This document shows, piece by piece, positions 1 to 10,090 of a stretch of 64,000 nt of DNA; within the stretch, counting starts at the first letter, position 1, and the number at the start of each line of letters is the position of its first letter. Position numbers and translations under genes: made by a program. The notes beneath the pieces are model-generated. The model ran no database searches. It was not told where the DNA came from and saw only the letters and a program-made list of their open reading frames with translations. This DNA comes from Plasmodiophora brassicae (taxonomy: Eukaryota > Endomyxa > Phytomyxea > Plasmodiophorida > Plasmodiophoridae). The stretch lies in assembly GCA_039704465.1 (NCBI GenBank), contig JASFAU010000003.1:1612001-1676000 (forward strand), in the 5' to 3' direction.

Positions 1-1118
1 TTTCGGCGGCATTAGATGCTAAGTTGACCGAGACGTCCAATCCATTCCTATGGATGTGCTGGGCGGCATTCCATCTCCTGACGCGGGTCCTTGAGGAGCA
101 GTCTGATTCCAGTGCAACTGAAGATGTCCTGTCTAAGTCTCTCAGTGGCATGGAGGACGTCTCCCTCAGGCAAAGGCTTGCTTTGTTTGCTCTGCGGGCA
201 ACCAGATGGTCCGACATGTTCTCCGACCTATCCCTTCTGTTGCCCAATTCGCCCGTATGGCCTGAATCGAAGTGTGCCGCAGGAAATCTGGTCGAGAACG
301 GGTGCCTCTCCAGATTACTTGACGGCATGCTCAGTGTCGCTCCACGTCGTCGTCACCTAGACATTCTCTCTCAGTGTACCGCAGCCTACCCTCACTCAAT
401 TGGTAGGTTCATTTAGTTGCCTTATCGTTTGCTTCCTTCAGTGCGCAGGGCGGTTCTTATTGACGTTGGCACTTGTTCTGATTGGACATGTATCTTCTGC
501 TCAGATGTGTTGTTGCGGATCGCCATGCATCATCAGTCGGAGGGCAATTTCTACGCGTGCTGTTATCGCCTTCGGGAAGTTGTCGCTATCGATCCGAGCT
601 GTGTCGCGTTTGCGTCGATGCTTGGGCAGTGCGAAGTCTGTCGTGGTCGCATATTCGCCGCTCGTGCCGTTCTGAAAGCGTGCGTTGATGCAAATCCTTT
701 GTCGATATCTGCACATCGGAAGGTTGTTGTCAATCCCGTGTCCAGTGAGTTGTTTTGAATTATGTCGTGCGTCCAGTTGTTGGAGTTCGAACGGCAATGG
801 GGAACCGGTGAAGTAATCCGCGGGTGCGAAGAGCAGATCGAGCAGAGCGGACTTCAAGTGAACGACTCGGCAAAGTCGGTCCTTTCGATCTACCAATCTT
901 CCTCTGTGGCATTTGGTTTTCTTACGCTGTTTTCGCATCAGTCATGGGACGGCAACGACTTAGGTCGCGTTTGCGCCACAACAGGTTAGTATAGGACATA
1001 GCTTCACCAATTGATATGCTGTACATCACCAATGTTTGAGGAGAATGCTTGCCCCCGGGCGGCACGTGCAGTGAGCATTGCACCCTGGTTTGCGATGTTG
1101 ACACCTATGAATCCATAA
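1..1118 (+). CDS. TPR-like protein, 5' end cut by window edge
   Basis: The reading frame is open at base 3 and runs through four exons: <3-402, 442-722, 777-984 and 1072-1118, ending in TAA. Introns are 39, 54 and 87 nt with GT..AG ends and consistent phases. The product is Leu/Ala-rich and helical. Residues encoded at about 520-720 read like tetratricopeptide helices (an RLREVVAIDPS segment, then an ARAVLKACVDANP segment), which suggests a helical-repeat scaffold such as an anaphase-promoting complex or Ski-type TPR subunit. I cannot name the family. The short last exon (SIAPWFAMLTPMNP) is the least certain part. The start codon lies to the left of the window. Confidence 0.5.
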
Positions 1119-1326
1119 ACTATTGTAGTTCGGGTTACGTTAAGTGGTCATGTCGGTAGTTACCCTTGTGAGGTTGCTTACTTCCTCCGCTTCAGCTATG
1201 TGAGTCATCTGACCCGGGTTGTTGCGGCCATGACTCCGTCACGTTTGCAACAGCAACCACGCAAGCTTGTTTGCCCTCATTATCGAATTTGAAGCGGCCT
1301 CATTATTAACTATTGGGGGGTACGAA

Positions 1327-2262
1327 ATGGCGCAGGGTGTATCTCATTGCGAGCAATGTGACGATTTCGACGTCCCGACACTTCCCAGTCCTGTCTCCGA
1401 AAAGCTGGACGACGACTGCCCCTCGCGCCAGGTTCGGTTCTGTACGACAGTGACAACGTATTCTGGCCCGTCAAAGAAGGCGCCCAAGACGACACCGTCG
1501 CCACTGCCCTTGAGTACCCCGAAGCCTATTTTGATATCGCGCCCCGCTATCGAAACCGTCGAGATCATGCGGTCCCTTTATCTTCGCGAGCAGGAGGAGC
1601 GTCAGGCGTACCTCAGGAAGTTGACCATGGGAAGCAAGCTTGTCAAGTACAATGCCAACGGGAAACCAGAGGTTCGGTACTTCCATGTTTCAGATGATGG
1701 CACTGAGCTTCTCTGGCGCAAGAGGGAGAAGAGTCGCAGTCGCACGCGATGTCGGTACATCGAAGTGCCTTCGCCCGCACAGTGACCTGACTTTGATTGT
1801 AGTGCAACTGGCGTCCGCCCACATGCTCGTTTTCGGGCCGAACACCTTGCGGTTTCTACGCTTCGACTGGGAGAACTCCAAGGTGGGGACAAAACCTTGT
1901 CTGGACGGTCACCCACTGACATGCAGTTATCTTAGCCATGGCTGTGCTTCTCCATCATCTGCGATGGCAGAACGGTCGACATCGCCTGCAACGATGAGCA
2001 GGAGGTAGGAGCGCTTGCTGTACAGTTGCCCGAATTGGTAACATTTGAAACGTAGTTCGAAATGTGGTTCCTGGGCCTGCAGCGTTTGCTTCCGCTCAGT
2101 CATCACTTCCGCTGGAAAGGCGCCCTCCTCTGGTCCCGCGCCATGTACAAGGTCGCGCAGCGCGCCTACCAGCAAAAGACCACACCGATGGCCATCTGGG
2201 CGGGCCTTCTCTGCGATGCTCGACAGACTTGCGCCGTTAATTCGCTGATTCATTCGAGCTAA
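1327..2262 (+). CDS. PH-domain protein
   Basis: Four exons, 1327-1754, 1783-1882, 1936-2004 and 2056-2262, join in frame to 267 aa. The first intron is only 28 nt and the others are 53 and 51 nt. An acidic, Pro/Ser-rich N-terminus of about 90 residues precedes a pleckstrin-homology fold: GSKLVKYNANGKPEVRYFHV is the beta1-beta2 hairpin, CFSIICDGRTVDIAC the late strands, and FEMWFLGLQRLL the C-terminal helix with its invariant Trp. PH domains bind phosphoinositides or protein partners at membranes. No catalytic domain is visible, so this is probably an adaptor. The C-terminal 55 residues are unassigned. The start at 1327 is the first ATG of the open frame; an upstream exon cannot be excluded. 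Confidence 0.75.
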
Positions 2263-2381
2263 CGTGCTTCAGTAAACGCCGTTAGGCAAAGTTAACCGTT
2301 GGCAGACGTTTTTTGCAGTTGTACGAAAAGTCGATCGCAAGCGGCGCGAGCGGCGTCGAGGTCATTTTTCGTGGCTGAAAG

Positions 2382-3195
2382 ATGTTGATCGCGTCGGAGA
2401 AAGCGGGTGGTGGCGTCGTGTCGTATGATGACGAGCGGCAGCATCGACCGCAGCAGTGGTCGCCGTACACCAACAACGGCGGGACGTCGATGGCGGTGGC
2501 CGGTGCCGATTTTGTGGTCGTCGCGAGCGACACCCGTATGTCGACCGGGTACTCGATCATGTCCAGGGCGGTGCCGAAGACGATTCAGTTGACGGACAAG
2601 ACCGTGATCGCAACAGCTGTAAGCCGTATGCTGAAACGCAACCGCTATTCGACTGACACACAGTGAAGGGGATGGCTGCGGATCGTGATGCGTTCCACAA
2701 GCTGATTTCTGCGTATCTCACGAAATACGAGCACACGTATCCTGGAGGCATTCCCACCGTTCACGCGTATAAATGACATTTTCATTTAGGCATGGTCGTG
2801 TTATGGGCACCGAAGCGGTCGCCCAGCTGGTTTCCACGAATCTGTACCAGAGGCGGTTCTTCCCGTACTACACGTTCAACATCGTTGCCGGCATTGACAA
2901 CAATGGGAAAGGCGCCGTCTACGGCTACGATGCCATAGGGTCGTTCGAGCGGATCCCGTTTGGCGTACAAGGGTCGGGTGCGGCGCTGGGCACTTCGATC
3001 CTGGACAACCAGCTGGAGTTCAAGCAGCAGCCGAAGAACAAGAAGGTCCTGTCGGCGTCCGACACCGTCACGCTCGTCAAAGACGTGTTCACATCCATCG
3101 GTGAACGCGATATCTACACTGGCGACCAGGTCGACATTTACCTCATCACGAAGGCCGGCACCAAGCACGAGACCTTCCAGCTCAAATTGGACTGA
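2382..3195 (+). CDS. PSMB1: 20S proteasome subunit beta-6 (beta type-1)
   Basis: Three exons, 2382-2618, 2669-2736 and 2790-3195, give 236 aa, the usual family length. Recognisable family blocks are NGGTSMAVAGADFVVVASDTR near residue 32, LVSTNLYQRRFFPYY, GAVYGYDAIGSFER and the LVKDVFTSIGERDIYTGD C-terminal block. Beta-6 is a structural, non-proteolytic subunit of the beta ring of the 20S core, working in cytosol and nucleus. There is no long propeptide ending before a catalytic Thr, as expected for this subunit. Introns are 50 and 53 nt. The exon 2-3 join restores the conserved YEH..MG.EAVAQLVS stretch, which supports the chosen donor at 2737. Confidence 0.93.
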
Positions 3196-3294
3196 GCGCT
3201 ATTGTGCAATCCATCAGTACACATCACAACGCGTGTTTGTATTGGACGGGGAATCGACACGAGTACCCGCGTACCACGCCAGACCGCTATGTAG

Positions 3295-3384
3295 ATGTCG
3301 AAGCAGGTCCAGCTTGAGCTGCCAGATGGCGGGCGGGAGGGCTCTGTTCGTGCGCAGTCCGCGAACGCGGTGACGACCCAATGA
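3295..3384 (+). promoter_or_regulatory. 29-codon upstream ORF overlapping the LSM6 start
   Basis: An ATG at 3295 opens a 29-codon frame whose TGA (3382-3384) overlaps the LSM6 ATG (3381-3383) as ATGA. If it lies in the 5' leader it could couple termination with LSM6 initiation. The peptide has no recognisable family. It may equally be a chance frame. Confidence 0.25.
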
Positions 3385-3740
3385 GCAAGCGTTCGCCGGC
3401 TGACTTCCTGAAGACCGTCCTGGGTCGCCCCGTCTACGTCAAGTTGAACTCGGGCGTCGAGTACCGAGGTCTGTGGGGCATGTCGGAATCGGTGGAGTGG
3501 CGCTGAGTCACATGGGCGGATGTGCAGGCGTTCTGGCGTGTCTGGATGGGTATATGAACATCGCCATGGAGCAGACCGAGGAGTATATCGACGATCAGCT
3601 GAAAACCAAATACGGCGATGCTTTTATACGGGGCAACAATGGTGTGTCGGTGTTCCGTATGATGTACCTGCTTGGCCAATTTGTTACCTAACCGTTATCC
3701 CGCAGTGTGCTACATATCGACCAAGAAGCGCCAGTCTTGA
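3381..3740 (+). CDS. LSM6: U6 snRNA-associated Sm-like protein LSm6
   Basis: Exons 3381-3468, 3528-3641 and 3706-3740 give a 78-aa protein, the family length. It forms part of the LSm2-8 ring on U6 snRNA and the LSm1-7 mRNA-decay ring. Near-perfect family blocks are DFLKTVLGRPVYVKLNSGVE and GVLACLDGYMNIAMEQTEEY (Sm1), then FIRGNN followed across the second intron by V.YISTKKR (Sm2). Introns are 59 and 64 nt. The family usually has VLYIS; here the spliced codon gives VCYIS. The start MSKRSPADFLK aligns with the family start, so no upstream exon is needed. It is very close to PSMB1 (185 bp) on the same strand. Confidence 0.96.
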
Positions 3741-3797
3741 CAGACATGGTTGGCCCATCCGTAATTGTACACAACATGTTTCTGGCAATATTTTAGT

Positions 3798-5408
3798 TTA
3801 GAGTGAGTCCAGTTCGATTGCAGAAGTTGACACAGGTTCGGTTCGCAGACGGCGGCGATTATTCTGTGCCACGATAGTTACGACTGCAATGCACCCAGCC
3901 AGAATGAGCAGCAGCGTTCCCAGACATGCGAACTTGGATCGCACGGTCGCCTGGAGGGCCCAGGGCCCCAGGACGAGCTGTATCAGGCTCTGCACGATCA
4001 ACGACAGCAGCGTGTTCACAAACAGCACGACCAGACGTAGATCATCGCCAGTCCGGACCGCGATCTGTGCCGAGGCGGCACAGAAGCTCAGTTCCTGGAG
4101 CGAATAGAACAGGATGATGCAGGCGTGCGTCACAGCGATCCAGGTGCTTTGGGACGCGATCAACAGCAGTGCGCCGGTAGAGAGCGCAGAGACCATAACG
4201 ATACGGGGCGCGTGCTGATCGAACTCGGCGCGCCATCGGTTACACACGAGAGCGCTCCCACAGGCCGCGACACGCCCTGCTGCCAGCACGAGGCCGTTGT
4301 GCTGATTCCAGGATGCCACCGCTTTGAACAGCGTCGTGTCCATGTTCAGCACCAGCTCGGAACACGCTGCGAAACATGCACATCAGAATCGAAACGAGTG
4401 CGACCCAGCTCAATGGCCTACCAGTGCCAACCCAGAACCAAGCGCTCCAGAGTCGAATTTGCCGGCTGCGGCCAACGAGTGCTTTGAGGGCGAACCACTG
4501 TTCCCGCAACGATGAACGTTTGGTACGTATCCGTCGGGGGCGGGAGAGAGCGCAGGCGAACAGGATCAGGCCGGCGACGGAGCTGGCTTGCGAGGTATGA
4601 AACAGGATCGAATATGGGACGCCTAGCCGATCTCGAAGTAGCCACCCAGTGGAACCTGCCCGTATAATTGTAAACGAACCGTGGAACACGCAGATGCGAA
4701 TCCCTGCCTGCAAGCACGTTGCCGAAGAGTGTTGCAGAGCGCAGGTAGCCCGTCTAAGTCACGATCAATACGCGTGCAATCGAGGACAGGTATACGGTGC
4801 CAGTACGATGCGGTGGAAGACATCGATAGGAATAAGGGAGTACAGTAGAGCGCCGTTAACGATCTTGGTGCTACTGGCTAGACCGAACAGCGCCTGTTGT
4901 AAAGGCAGGCGTCAAGGTGGCCAGCGACTCGCAGAGCGAACAACACGTACCTGGCAGGATTGTATAGCGGTCAGCGTCATTCCGTAATACAAGATGAACT
5001 GGCTGGCGACACGGGCGAGAAGCCCCAGGACAACCACGTGAGGATAGTCGAGAACGTATTCAGCCAGGACGGCGACTGGCGTCAACGCCAGCGCGTATCC
5101 AAACGTGTAGAACGGCTATAGCAACGCGGGGGCATTCAGCGCGTTGCAACCATCGTCACACACGTCAGTGTGGGTACCCAAATGAAATGCGATGTATCGT
5201 CGGGTGTCAGCTGGAACTTGTCCTGGAAGTAATGGACCAGGTACGGGTCGGACGGTTTCAGCGACTGGAGGAACACGCTGCTGAGGATCAGCCCCGCAAC
5301 CACCTGCCACTTGGCCTGCGGGTCGCCATGCGTCGCATCGGTTTCCCCAGCCGACTTCTGGACCGACACCACCGCGGCATGGCTGGTGCCCGAGGCCTGT
5401 CCGGCCAT
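3798..5408 (-). CDS. SLC19-family vitamin transporter (thiamine/folate type)
   Basis: Minus-strand multi-exon gene. The first exon (5408 to about 5184) encodes a leader followed by LKPSDPYLVHYFQDKFQLT, the SLC19 signature before the second membrane segment. After a GTACCC..AG intron it continues as PFYTFGYALALTPVAVLAEY, equivalent to the family's next helices. The last exon (4352-3798) contains SLQELSFCAASAQIAVRTGD and LVVLFVNTLLSLIVQSLIQL, matching the conserved C-terminal helices. SLC19 proteins are about 500-aa, 12-helix plasma-membrane carriers for thiamine or reduced folate; this gene has room for that length. Introns between about 4350 and 5050 are not resolved here. Substrate cannot be assigned from sequence. 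Confidence 0.78.
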
Positions 5409-5860
5409 GCAAACGTGTGTGTGTCGATGCCAGCAGTGGCTGGCCTTGCGCGCTGCGGCGTCCGCGTCGTCACCGACGTCGATGCTATTATTAGGTGACC
5501 AGGCGGGATCGTCGCAAGCGGCGCAGAGAGCCCCCGGTTCCGTCCCGAAGCGCTTAGCTTAGCCGTTATTGCTAGAGCACGACGAACGCCTGATCTTCGC
5601 CCAGCTACTAGGTAGAGACGTTTATGGATTCAGTTGGCAACGCATGCGGCCCGCCCCGGCGGCGTCGACGGCGCCATTGTGGGGCGCACCTGTGCACTGT
5701 GCGGGACGGGGCGCGCGTCGCAGTCTTTCGGCAGCCGCGTTCACTTAGACTGGGCCCTGTCAGTCCACGGAGCATCGGATCGGGCTTTGCGTGATACGGA
5801 CGCCTCAGCACGGGATTGCCTTCCGCATTGGAGCGACGTCAGCGTTGTATACGCGCGCAG
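5409..5860. promoter_or_regulatory. Divergent intergenic region between SLC19 and PIMT
   Basis: 452 bp between two divergently transcribed genes, presumably holding both promoters. Open frames here lack an ATG start or any family resemblance. I see no repeat, RNA gene or recognisable box. Confidence 0.4.
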
Positions 5861-6907
5861 ATGACGGCGAAGCACGTTGTCCTTGCGGCGTTGGCGCTCG
5901 TGCATGTTGTGGTCGTGCCCGTGAATCACGAGTCGGCACGGTAAATTCATTCGTCATCGCAATCTGGGCCCCCTATAAACGCCGACTGCGTGATCGCTGG
6001 TCTGATTCACCAAATTTGTCGACAGCGGCGAGGACGACGACGGTCGTGTCCGCCTGTTCAGCATGGCCTGGCGCTGTTCCGCATCGTCCAACCATGCGCT
6101 CGTCGTCAATCTGCGCAACGCCGGCATCGTCAAGGACGATCGCATCCTGAAGGCGATGATGCAGGTCGACCGCGGCCACTACGTGCCTCGTTCCGGCGAC
6201 CCGTACGAAGACAGCCCGCAGCCCATCGGTAACCTGCATGCATGTCCCCACCTGGCAACGTGCTGGTGACAGGCGGGCGTCAGGGTACAACGCGACGATC
6301 AGCGCCCCGCACATGCACGCCATGTGCCTGGAGGAGCTGAAAGACCAGCTGAAGCCGGGCGCGGTCGTCCTCGATGTGGGCAGCGGCAGCGGATACCTGT
6401 CAGCCGTCATGGCCGAACTCGTTCGCCCAGACGGCCGCGTCTACGGCATCGAACACATTGGCGAGCTTGTCGACATGGCCATTCGGAACGTGAACGCCGG
6501 CAACCCCGACCTGCTTCGCGACGGCCTTGTCGAATTCGTCGTCGGCGACGGGCGCCTTGGCATGAAAGACAAAGCCCCGTTCGACTGGTAATGCGGTTCC
6601 TGTTTCTCGTGTGGACGCCGTTCCTGACGTCAGGTCAACAGCATTCATGTGGGGGCGGCGGCGCCGACAGTGCCTCATGAGCTAATAGCGCAACTGAAAA
6701 ACAATGGTGAGCGTTATCGATTGCTGGAACCGTTCGTCATCTGATGCGATGGATTCAGGACGGCTGATTGTGCCAGTGGGTGCGTCCTGGGCCGGCCAGG
6801 AGCTGATGGCGTACGATAAGGATAGCAACGGTCGCGTCACGTCGAAATCGTTCTCGGCGGTTCGTTACGTGCCGCTGACGAGCCGGGAGGGGCAGCTGAA
6901 TCTGTGA
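5861..6907 (+). CDS. PCMT1: Protein-L-isoaspartate O-methyltransferase with hydrophobic leader
   Basis: Exons 5861-5940, 6026-6228, 6284-6587, 6642-6706 and 6759-6907 give 266 aa. The enzyme methylates L-isoaspartyl residues of damaged proteins using S-adenosylmethionine. Family blocks are MAWRCSASSN, DRGHYVP, the substrate loop SPQPIGYNATISAPHMHA, the SAM motif I VVLDVGSGSGYLSA, and IHVGAAAP then RLIVPVG. The catalytic core matches the usual length of about 227 aa. The first exon adds about 39 residues that are strongly hydrophobic (VVLAALALVHVVVVPV), looking like a signal peptide or anchor; vertebrate PIMT can also carry an N-terminal hydrophobic extension. Internal initiation at the MAWRCS methionine (6063) would give a cytosolic form. 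Confidence 0.93.
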
Positions 6908-6940
6908 ACCCTGTGTCTGCGATAATACACGACGACGAGA

Positions 6941-6964
6941 TGACGTCATTCGGCGTTGACGTCA
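6941..6964. promoter_or_regulatory. Paired CRE-like palindromes (TGACGTCA x2)
   Basis: Two perfect 8-bp TGACGTCA palindromes at 6941-6948 and 6957-6964, 16 bp apart start to start, lie in the short gap between PIMT and the secreted Pro/Thr-rich protein. TGACGTCA is the consensus of ATF/CREB bZIP factors. A similar pair occurs at 14408-14432, also before a secreted-protein gene. Confidence 0.5.
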
Positions 6965-7011
6965 CCGGGTTCCGCGCCGGAAGCATGGGCCCATTCAAAA
7001 CTTCAGGCACG

Positions 7012-7926
7012 ATGCTGACGCTCGTGGCGGCGCTAGCGACGCTGTCCCTCCTCCCATCCAGACCGGCGGCCGATGTCGTCCTCGACGACGGCTCCATTCG
7101 TCGGTCGTACACGTCGGCGCTGTACGGCGCCCGATCCCATCAGTTTCGGTGCGAGGACCTGGAGCAGACGGTCGCCTTGCTGGACGTCCTGAAGCAGTCC
7201 TGCGATCGCGCCCTGCTTCGGAATCAGACCATCTGCGCGCAGCTGCCTGTGGCCACGAACAACGTCCTGGCCATGATCGAGAACAGCGGGTGTACGTGTG
7301 CGCCAACGCCGGCGCCAACGCCGATGCCGACGCCGAGGTTCACGGCGTCCATGGGTATGGAAGGGCAAACAGACGCACCGACACCGGCCCCGACCCCAGC
7401 ACCGACGCCCGCGCCGACGCCAAAGCCAACACCAGCGCCTACGCCCGCACCAACACCAAGACCGACCCCAAGGCCGACGCCTGCGCCGACAAAACGGCAC
7501 GTGCCACATCATCGTACGCCGGCGCCCACACCTGTCAAACGTACACCCGCACCAGCACCGGCACGCGCACCGACGCCCGCACCCACCATCATCATTGAGT
7601 CGCTGGCCACCGAGTACGCCGTCCAAGTCCCGACGACGGCTCCGACGGCGAACCTGACTACCCCAGGGTACGGGCGCGTGCAGACGATGTCCGCACCGCT
7701 GTACGGCGGGGTGCGTGCTGCACCTTCGCCCGCACTCTACCGTGTCGAGCGCCGCGCATCCGCACCTGGGCTGTACGCCGCACCACCAACGGCGCCCTCC
7801 CCTTCGCTGTATAGTAGCCAGCGACAGCCAGCGGGGCTGTACAGAGCACCGGCGGTACCCGACCCCAGTGTCGTCGACGTGCCGGCATTCATCCGCAGCA
7901 AGACCAGCGCCGTTGGGTACGCCTAA
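7012..7926 (+). CDS. Secreted Pro/Thr-rich repeat protein
   Basis: Single-exon gene of 304 aa starting [16 protein letters not shown], a good signal peptide; in-frame ATGs at 6940 and 6985 would lengthen it. A small N-terminal domain of about 85 residues contains four Cys ([32 protein letters not shown]). It is followed by a long [12 protein letters not shown] tract (roughly codons 100-195), with some Lys/Arg-Pro variants, and a Tyr/Pro/Ala-rich tail with repeated (A)P.LY motifs. Such tracts are typical O-glycosylated wall or extracellular spacers. No catalytic domain is recognised. It follows PIMT by about 100 bp, and that gap holds the CRE pair. Confidence 0.75.
   Translation: MLTLVAALATLSLLPSRPAADVVLDDGSIRRSYTSALYGARSHQFRCEDLEQTVALLDVLKQSCDRALLRNQTICAQLPVATNNVLAMIENSGCTCAPTPAPTPMPTPRFTASMGMEGQTDAPTPAPTPAPTPAPTPKPTPAPTPAPTPRPTPRPTPAPTKRHVPHHRTPAPTPVKRTPAPAPARAPTPAPTIIIESLATEYAVQVPTTAPTANLTTPGYGRVQTMSAPLYGGVRAAPSPALYRVERRASAPGLYAAPPTAPSPSLYSSQRQPAGLYRAPAVPDPSVVDVPAFIRSKTSAVGYA
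7309..7599 (+). repeat. (APTP)n-coding low-complexity repeat
   Basis: Degenerate 12-nt unit encoding Ala-Pro-Thr-Pro with Arg, Lys or Met substitutions, interrupted twice by short unique stretches (about 7342-7377 and 7493-7515). It lies within the secreted protein gene. Confidence 0.8.
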
Positions 7927-8090
7927 CACGCCGCGCACAGCTATCCACGAAAACGAACTCACACACAGACGCACACACACACACAGTAAAGGCAGAGAAT
8001 GTCTTTCATGACGCAATTTGGGAAGGGGGGCGGCCTTTCTCGTGTGGCCCCACCTGCCTGTGACAGGCAGGACGTGCGTTGATATCCAAT

Positions 8091-9213
8091 ATGGTGCAGG
8101 TGTTCAAACGCGATCTCAGCATTCGGCACTATGCACCGTTCCTGTCGCTGGCGAACCTGTTCCGGATCTGCGCCTACGTTGCGGTCGCCGTCCTCGCGTT
8201 CGTGTTCGCGTACGATTCCGGCGATCTGTGGAAGAAACAGGGGACGTACCTGGAGCAGCCGAAGGTTCAGCTGCGTACGGAGGCGATTATGGTGCTGACA
8301 ACTGTGGCGACGAGCACGGGCGTCGTCTCCCGTCGCATATGGAGTACGATGTCGGACCTGAACAACCTGATCCCATCAGCGCGTCTCCTGGCCGGGACCT
8401 TCCGCAGCAGTCAGACGGATTCGAACAGGGACGGCATCGTCGATTATATCAACGTGAACGTGATTGTCCCGGTCGACACGACGTTCACGGTACGTGGCGC
8501 GCGCCTAGCAACCTTTGTCAATGTCGTCCTGCAGGATAAGGTCAAGATGCAAATGAACGCGATCGCCATTGCCGAACATGAATCAACGCTTCCGGGCGTC
8601 ATGTTCAGTTCGGCAGGGCCGTTGCTGTTCCAGCAAAGGACTCCCCTCATCACGTACGACGACATACACGTCCCAAACGGCCCGCTAACGTGGGTGTGCG
8701 CAGGACAACGAAAATCACAGATTACGCGAGCGATCCTACAATCCCCAATGCGGTTTCGTCGTACAGCAATTTCGACTTTGACCACTGGATCCTATCGTTC
8801 ACGCAGCGCAACGGTTCGTGTCGCTAACCCCTATCTGGCTGGTGACACGAGAGCGACAGTGTGTATTGATTTCTGCTGCAGAAACGGTGGCGTTCTCAGA
8901 CCCAGCCCCAAAGTGGCTGCTGGGCACCGACAACCGATTCCAAGTTAATGTGACCATGCAGGTCCCAACGCAGACCATCCAGTTAGTCACGTCCCCGTCT
9001 GATCCATCGACGCTGCTGACAATGGCGGGGCACAGATACGTCCCCGCATTCAGCGAGGTGGCCAAGTTCGCGTGGATTCAGGTGGCGAGCATTGGCGCCC
9101 TGCTCTACGTCCTCATCGTCTATTGGCTGGGGTCCTACGTGTATGCTGGGCAGGTCTTGCAGACTGAGGTGCGCACCGACGCCGGGTTCATCCGTAAACC
9201 TAATACATTCTGA
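8091..9213 (+). CDS. TMEM231: Transmembrane protein 231 (ciliary transition zone)
   Basis: Exons 8091-8653, 8704-8813 and 8882-9213 give 334 aa. The family fold is clear: a cytosolic N-terminus, TM1 (YVAVAVLAFVFAY), then LWKKQGTYLEQPKVQ, a large extracytosolic domain with NRDGIVDYINVNV, the DPAPKWLLG block, and TM2 near the C-terminus after VAKFAWIQVASIGALLYVL. TMEM231 is a B9/MKS-complex protein of the transition zone that gates membrane-protein entry into cilia. It therefore implies a flagellated stage. The 68-nt intron at 8814-8881 must be removed to reach the conserved NDPxPxWL-like block; a tempting read-through to PIWLV in another frame is a decoy. Confidence 0.88.
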
Positions 9214-9656
9214 TGCTGAATGATCCTTCTACGTTTCCCATGTTCCATAATCGTGTTGTCCCGCCCTGTGCTTTTCGCTGCTGTCCTTTACCTGCCACTT
9301 CTCGTTTGGGACCACCTTGTAATAGGCTGAGGCTACACGGGAAGAAGCGGTACCTGACGACATCCGGTAGAAAATCCCCAAACAATGACCCTCGAGTTCA
9401 AGAGACCAGCATACCTAATGGATGGCCTATGCCGTGTCCGTCTCGTATCGATGGATCGTCGAGCATGGCTCTGGGCACTTGCGATCGACGTGCTCTGCAA
9501 TTCGAGGTTCCTCATACTGGCACAAAGTATGCCTTGCAAGGCGCATAGCGAACAGCCCAGGCGTTAGGAGCGTGCCCAAAGCCATGCTCGACGTATGTCC
9601 GCAGAACGTGGAACACTGTCTTGACAACGACATTCGCCAAAGTGCGGTAATACGAC
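9214..9656. other. Intergenic, nothing recognised
   Basis: About 440 bp downstream of TMEM231. Short frames on both strands show no family resemblance, repeats or RNA-gene features. Confidence 0.4.
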
Positions 9657-9890
9657 TCAAGTACCAAAGCTAAGAAACACCAGAAACCGAAGTAGTGATA
9701 GCAGTGTGCTCAGGGTCCAGGCTAATAGATCGTGCTCGTGTTGGACGAACCGGTCGACCAGCGTTCCGAACACGTCGGAAACGGATTCTCCTCTGGCTCT
9801 AGCGGCAACCATTCGTCGGAAGGTACGCCAGCTGACATTTGTAGGCTCGCTGGCAGTCCGTTTCACACTGCATCCATAGAAGTCGGGCAC
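9657..9890 (-). CDS. Small tail-anchored-like protein or last exon
   Basis: A minus-strand frame ends at 9657 and encodes a polar segment followed by a C-terminal hydrophobic helix (LLAWTLSTLLSLLRFLVFLSF). The first ATG in the frame is at about codon 27, giving a 51-aa tail-anchored-type protein. A TGCAG acceptor-like signal just inside the 5' end (about 9857) suggests it could instead be the last exon of a longer gene. No family is recognised. The only support is the open frame and the helix. Confidence 0.28.
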   Translation of the reverse strand: MPDFYGCSVKRTASEPTNVSWRTFRRMVAARARGESVSDVFGTLVDRFVQHEHDLLAWTLSTLLSLLRFLVFLSFGT

Positions 9891-10090
9891 CTATATACGT
9901 TGTAGGTAAAATCGTCGAGGAGGGAGCTGCACTGTCACGGGGTCGGAGGCCGCGCACTGCGCACGGTGTTTATGGGAAGCACCGCCGCCCGCCTGGGTCT
10001 ATTATCGCGTCAACAGTGTCGGCGGCAGCGTGACCCGTCACGTCACGATTTACAGTGGGTGCGGCGCGCCGGCGGACTGTCGAACGCGGC

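Noticed and set aside
5634..5864. 76-codon frame ending on the PIMT start codon
   Set aside because: It lacks an ATG start and any family resemblance; the ATGA overlap is then meaningless.
7033..8016. 327-codon minus-strand frame rich in Arg, Trp and Cys
   Set aside because: Antisense of the APTP repeat tract; low-complexity artefact.
8814..8881. Read-through giving SLTPIWLV in TMEM231
   Set aside because: Resembles the family's PIWL motif but is in the wrong phase and is followed by stops; splicing it out yields DPAPKWLLG, which fits the family and frame.
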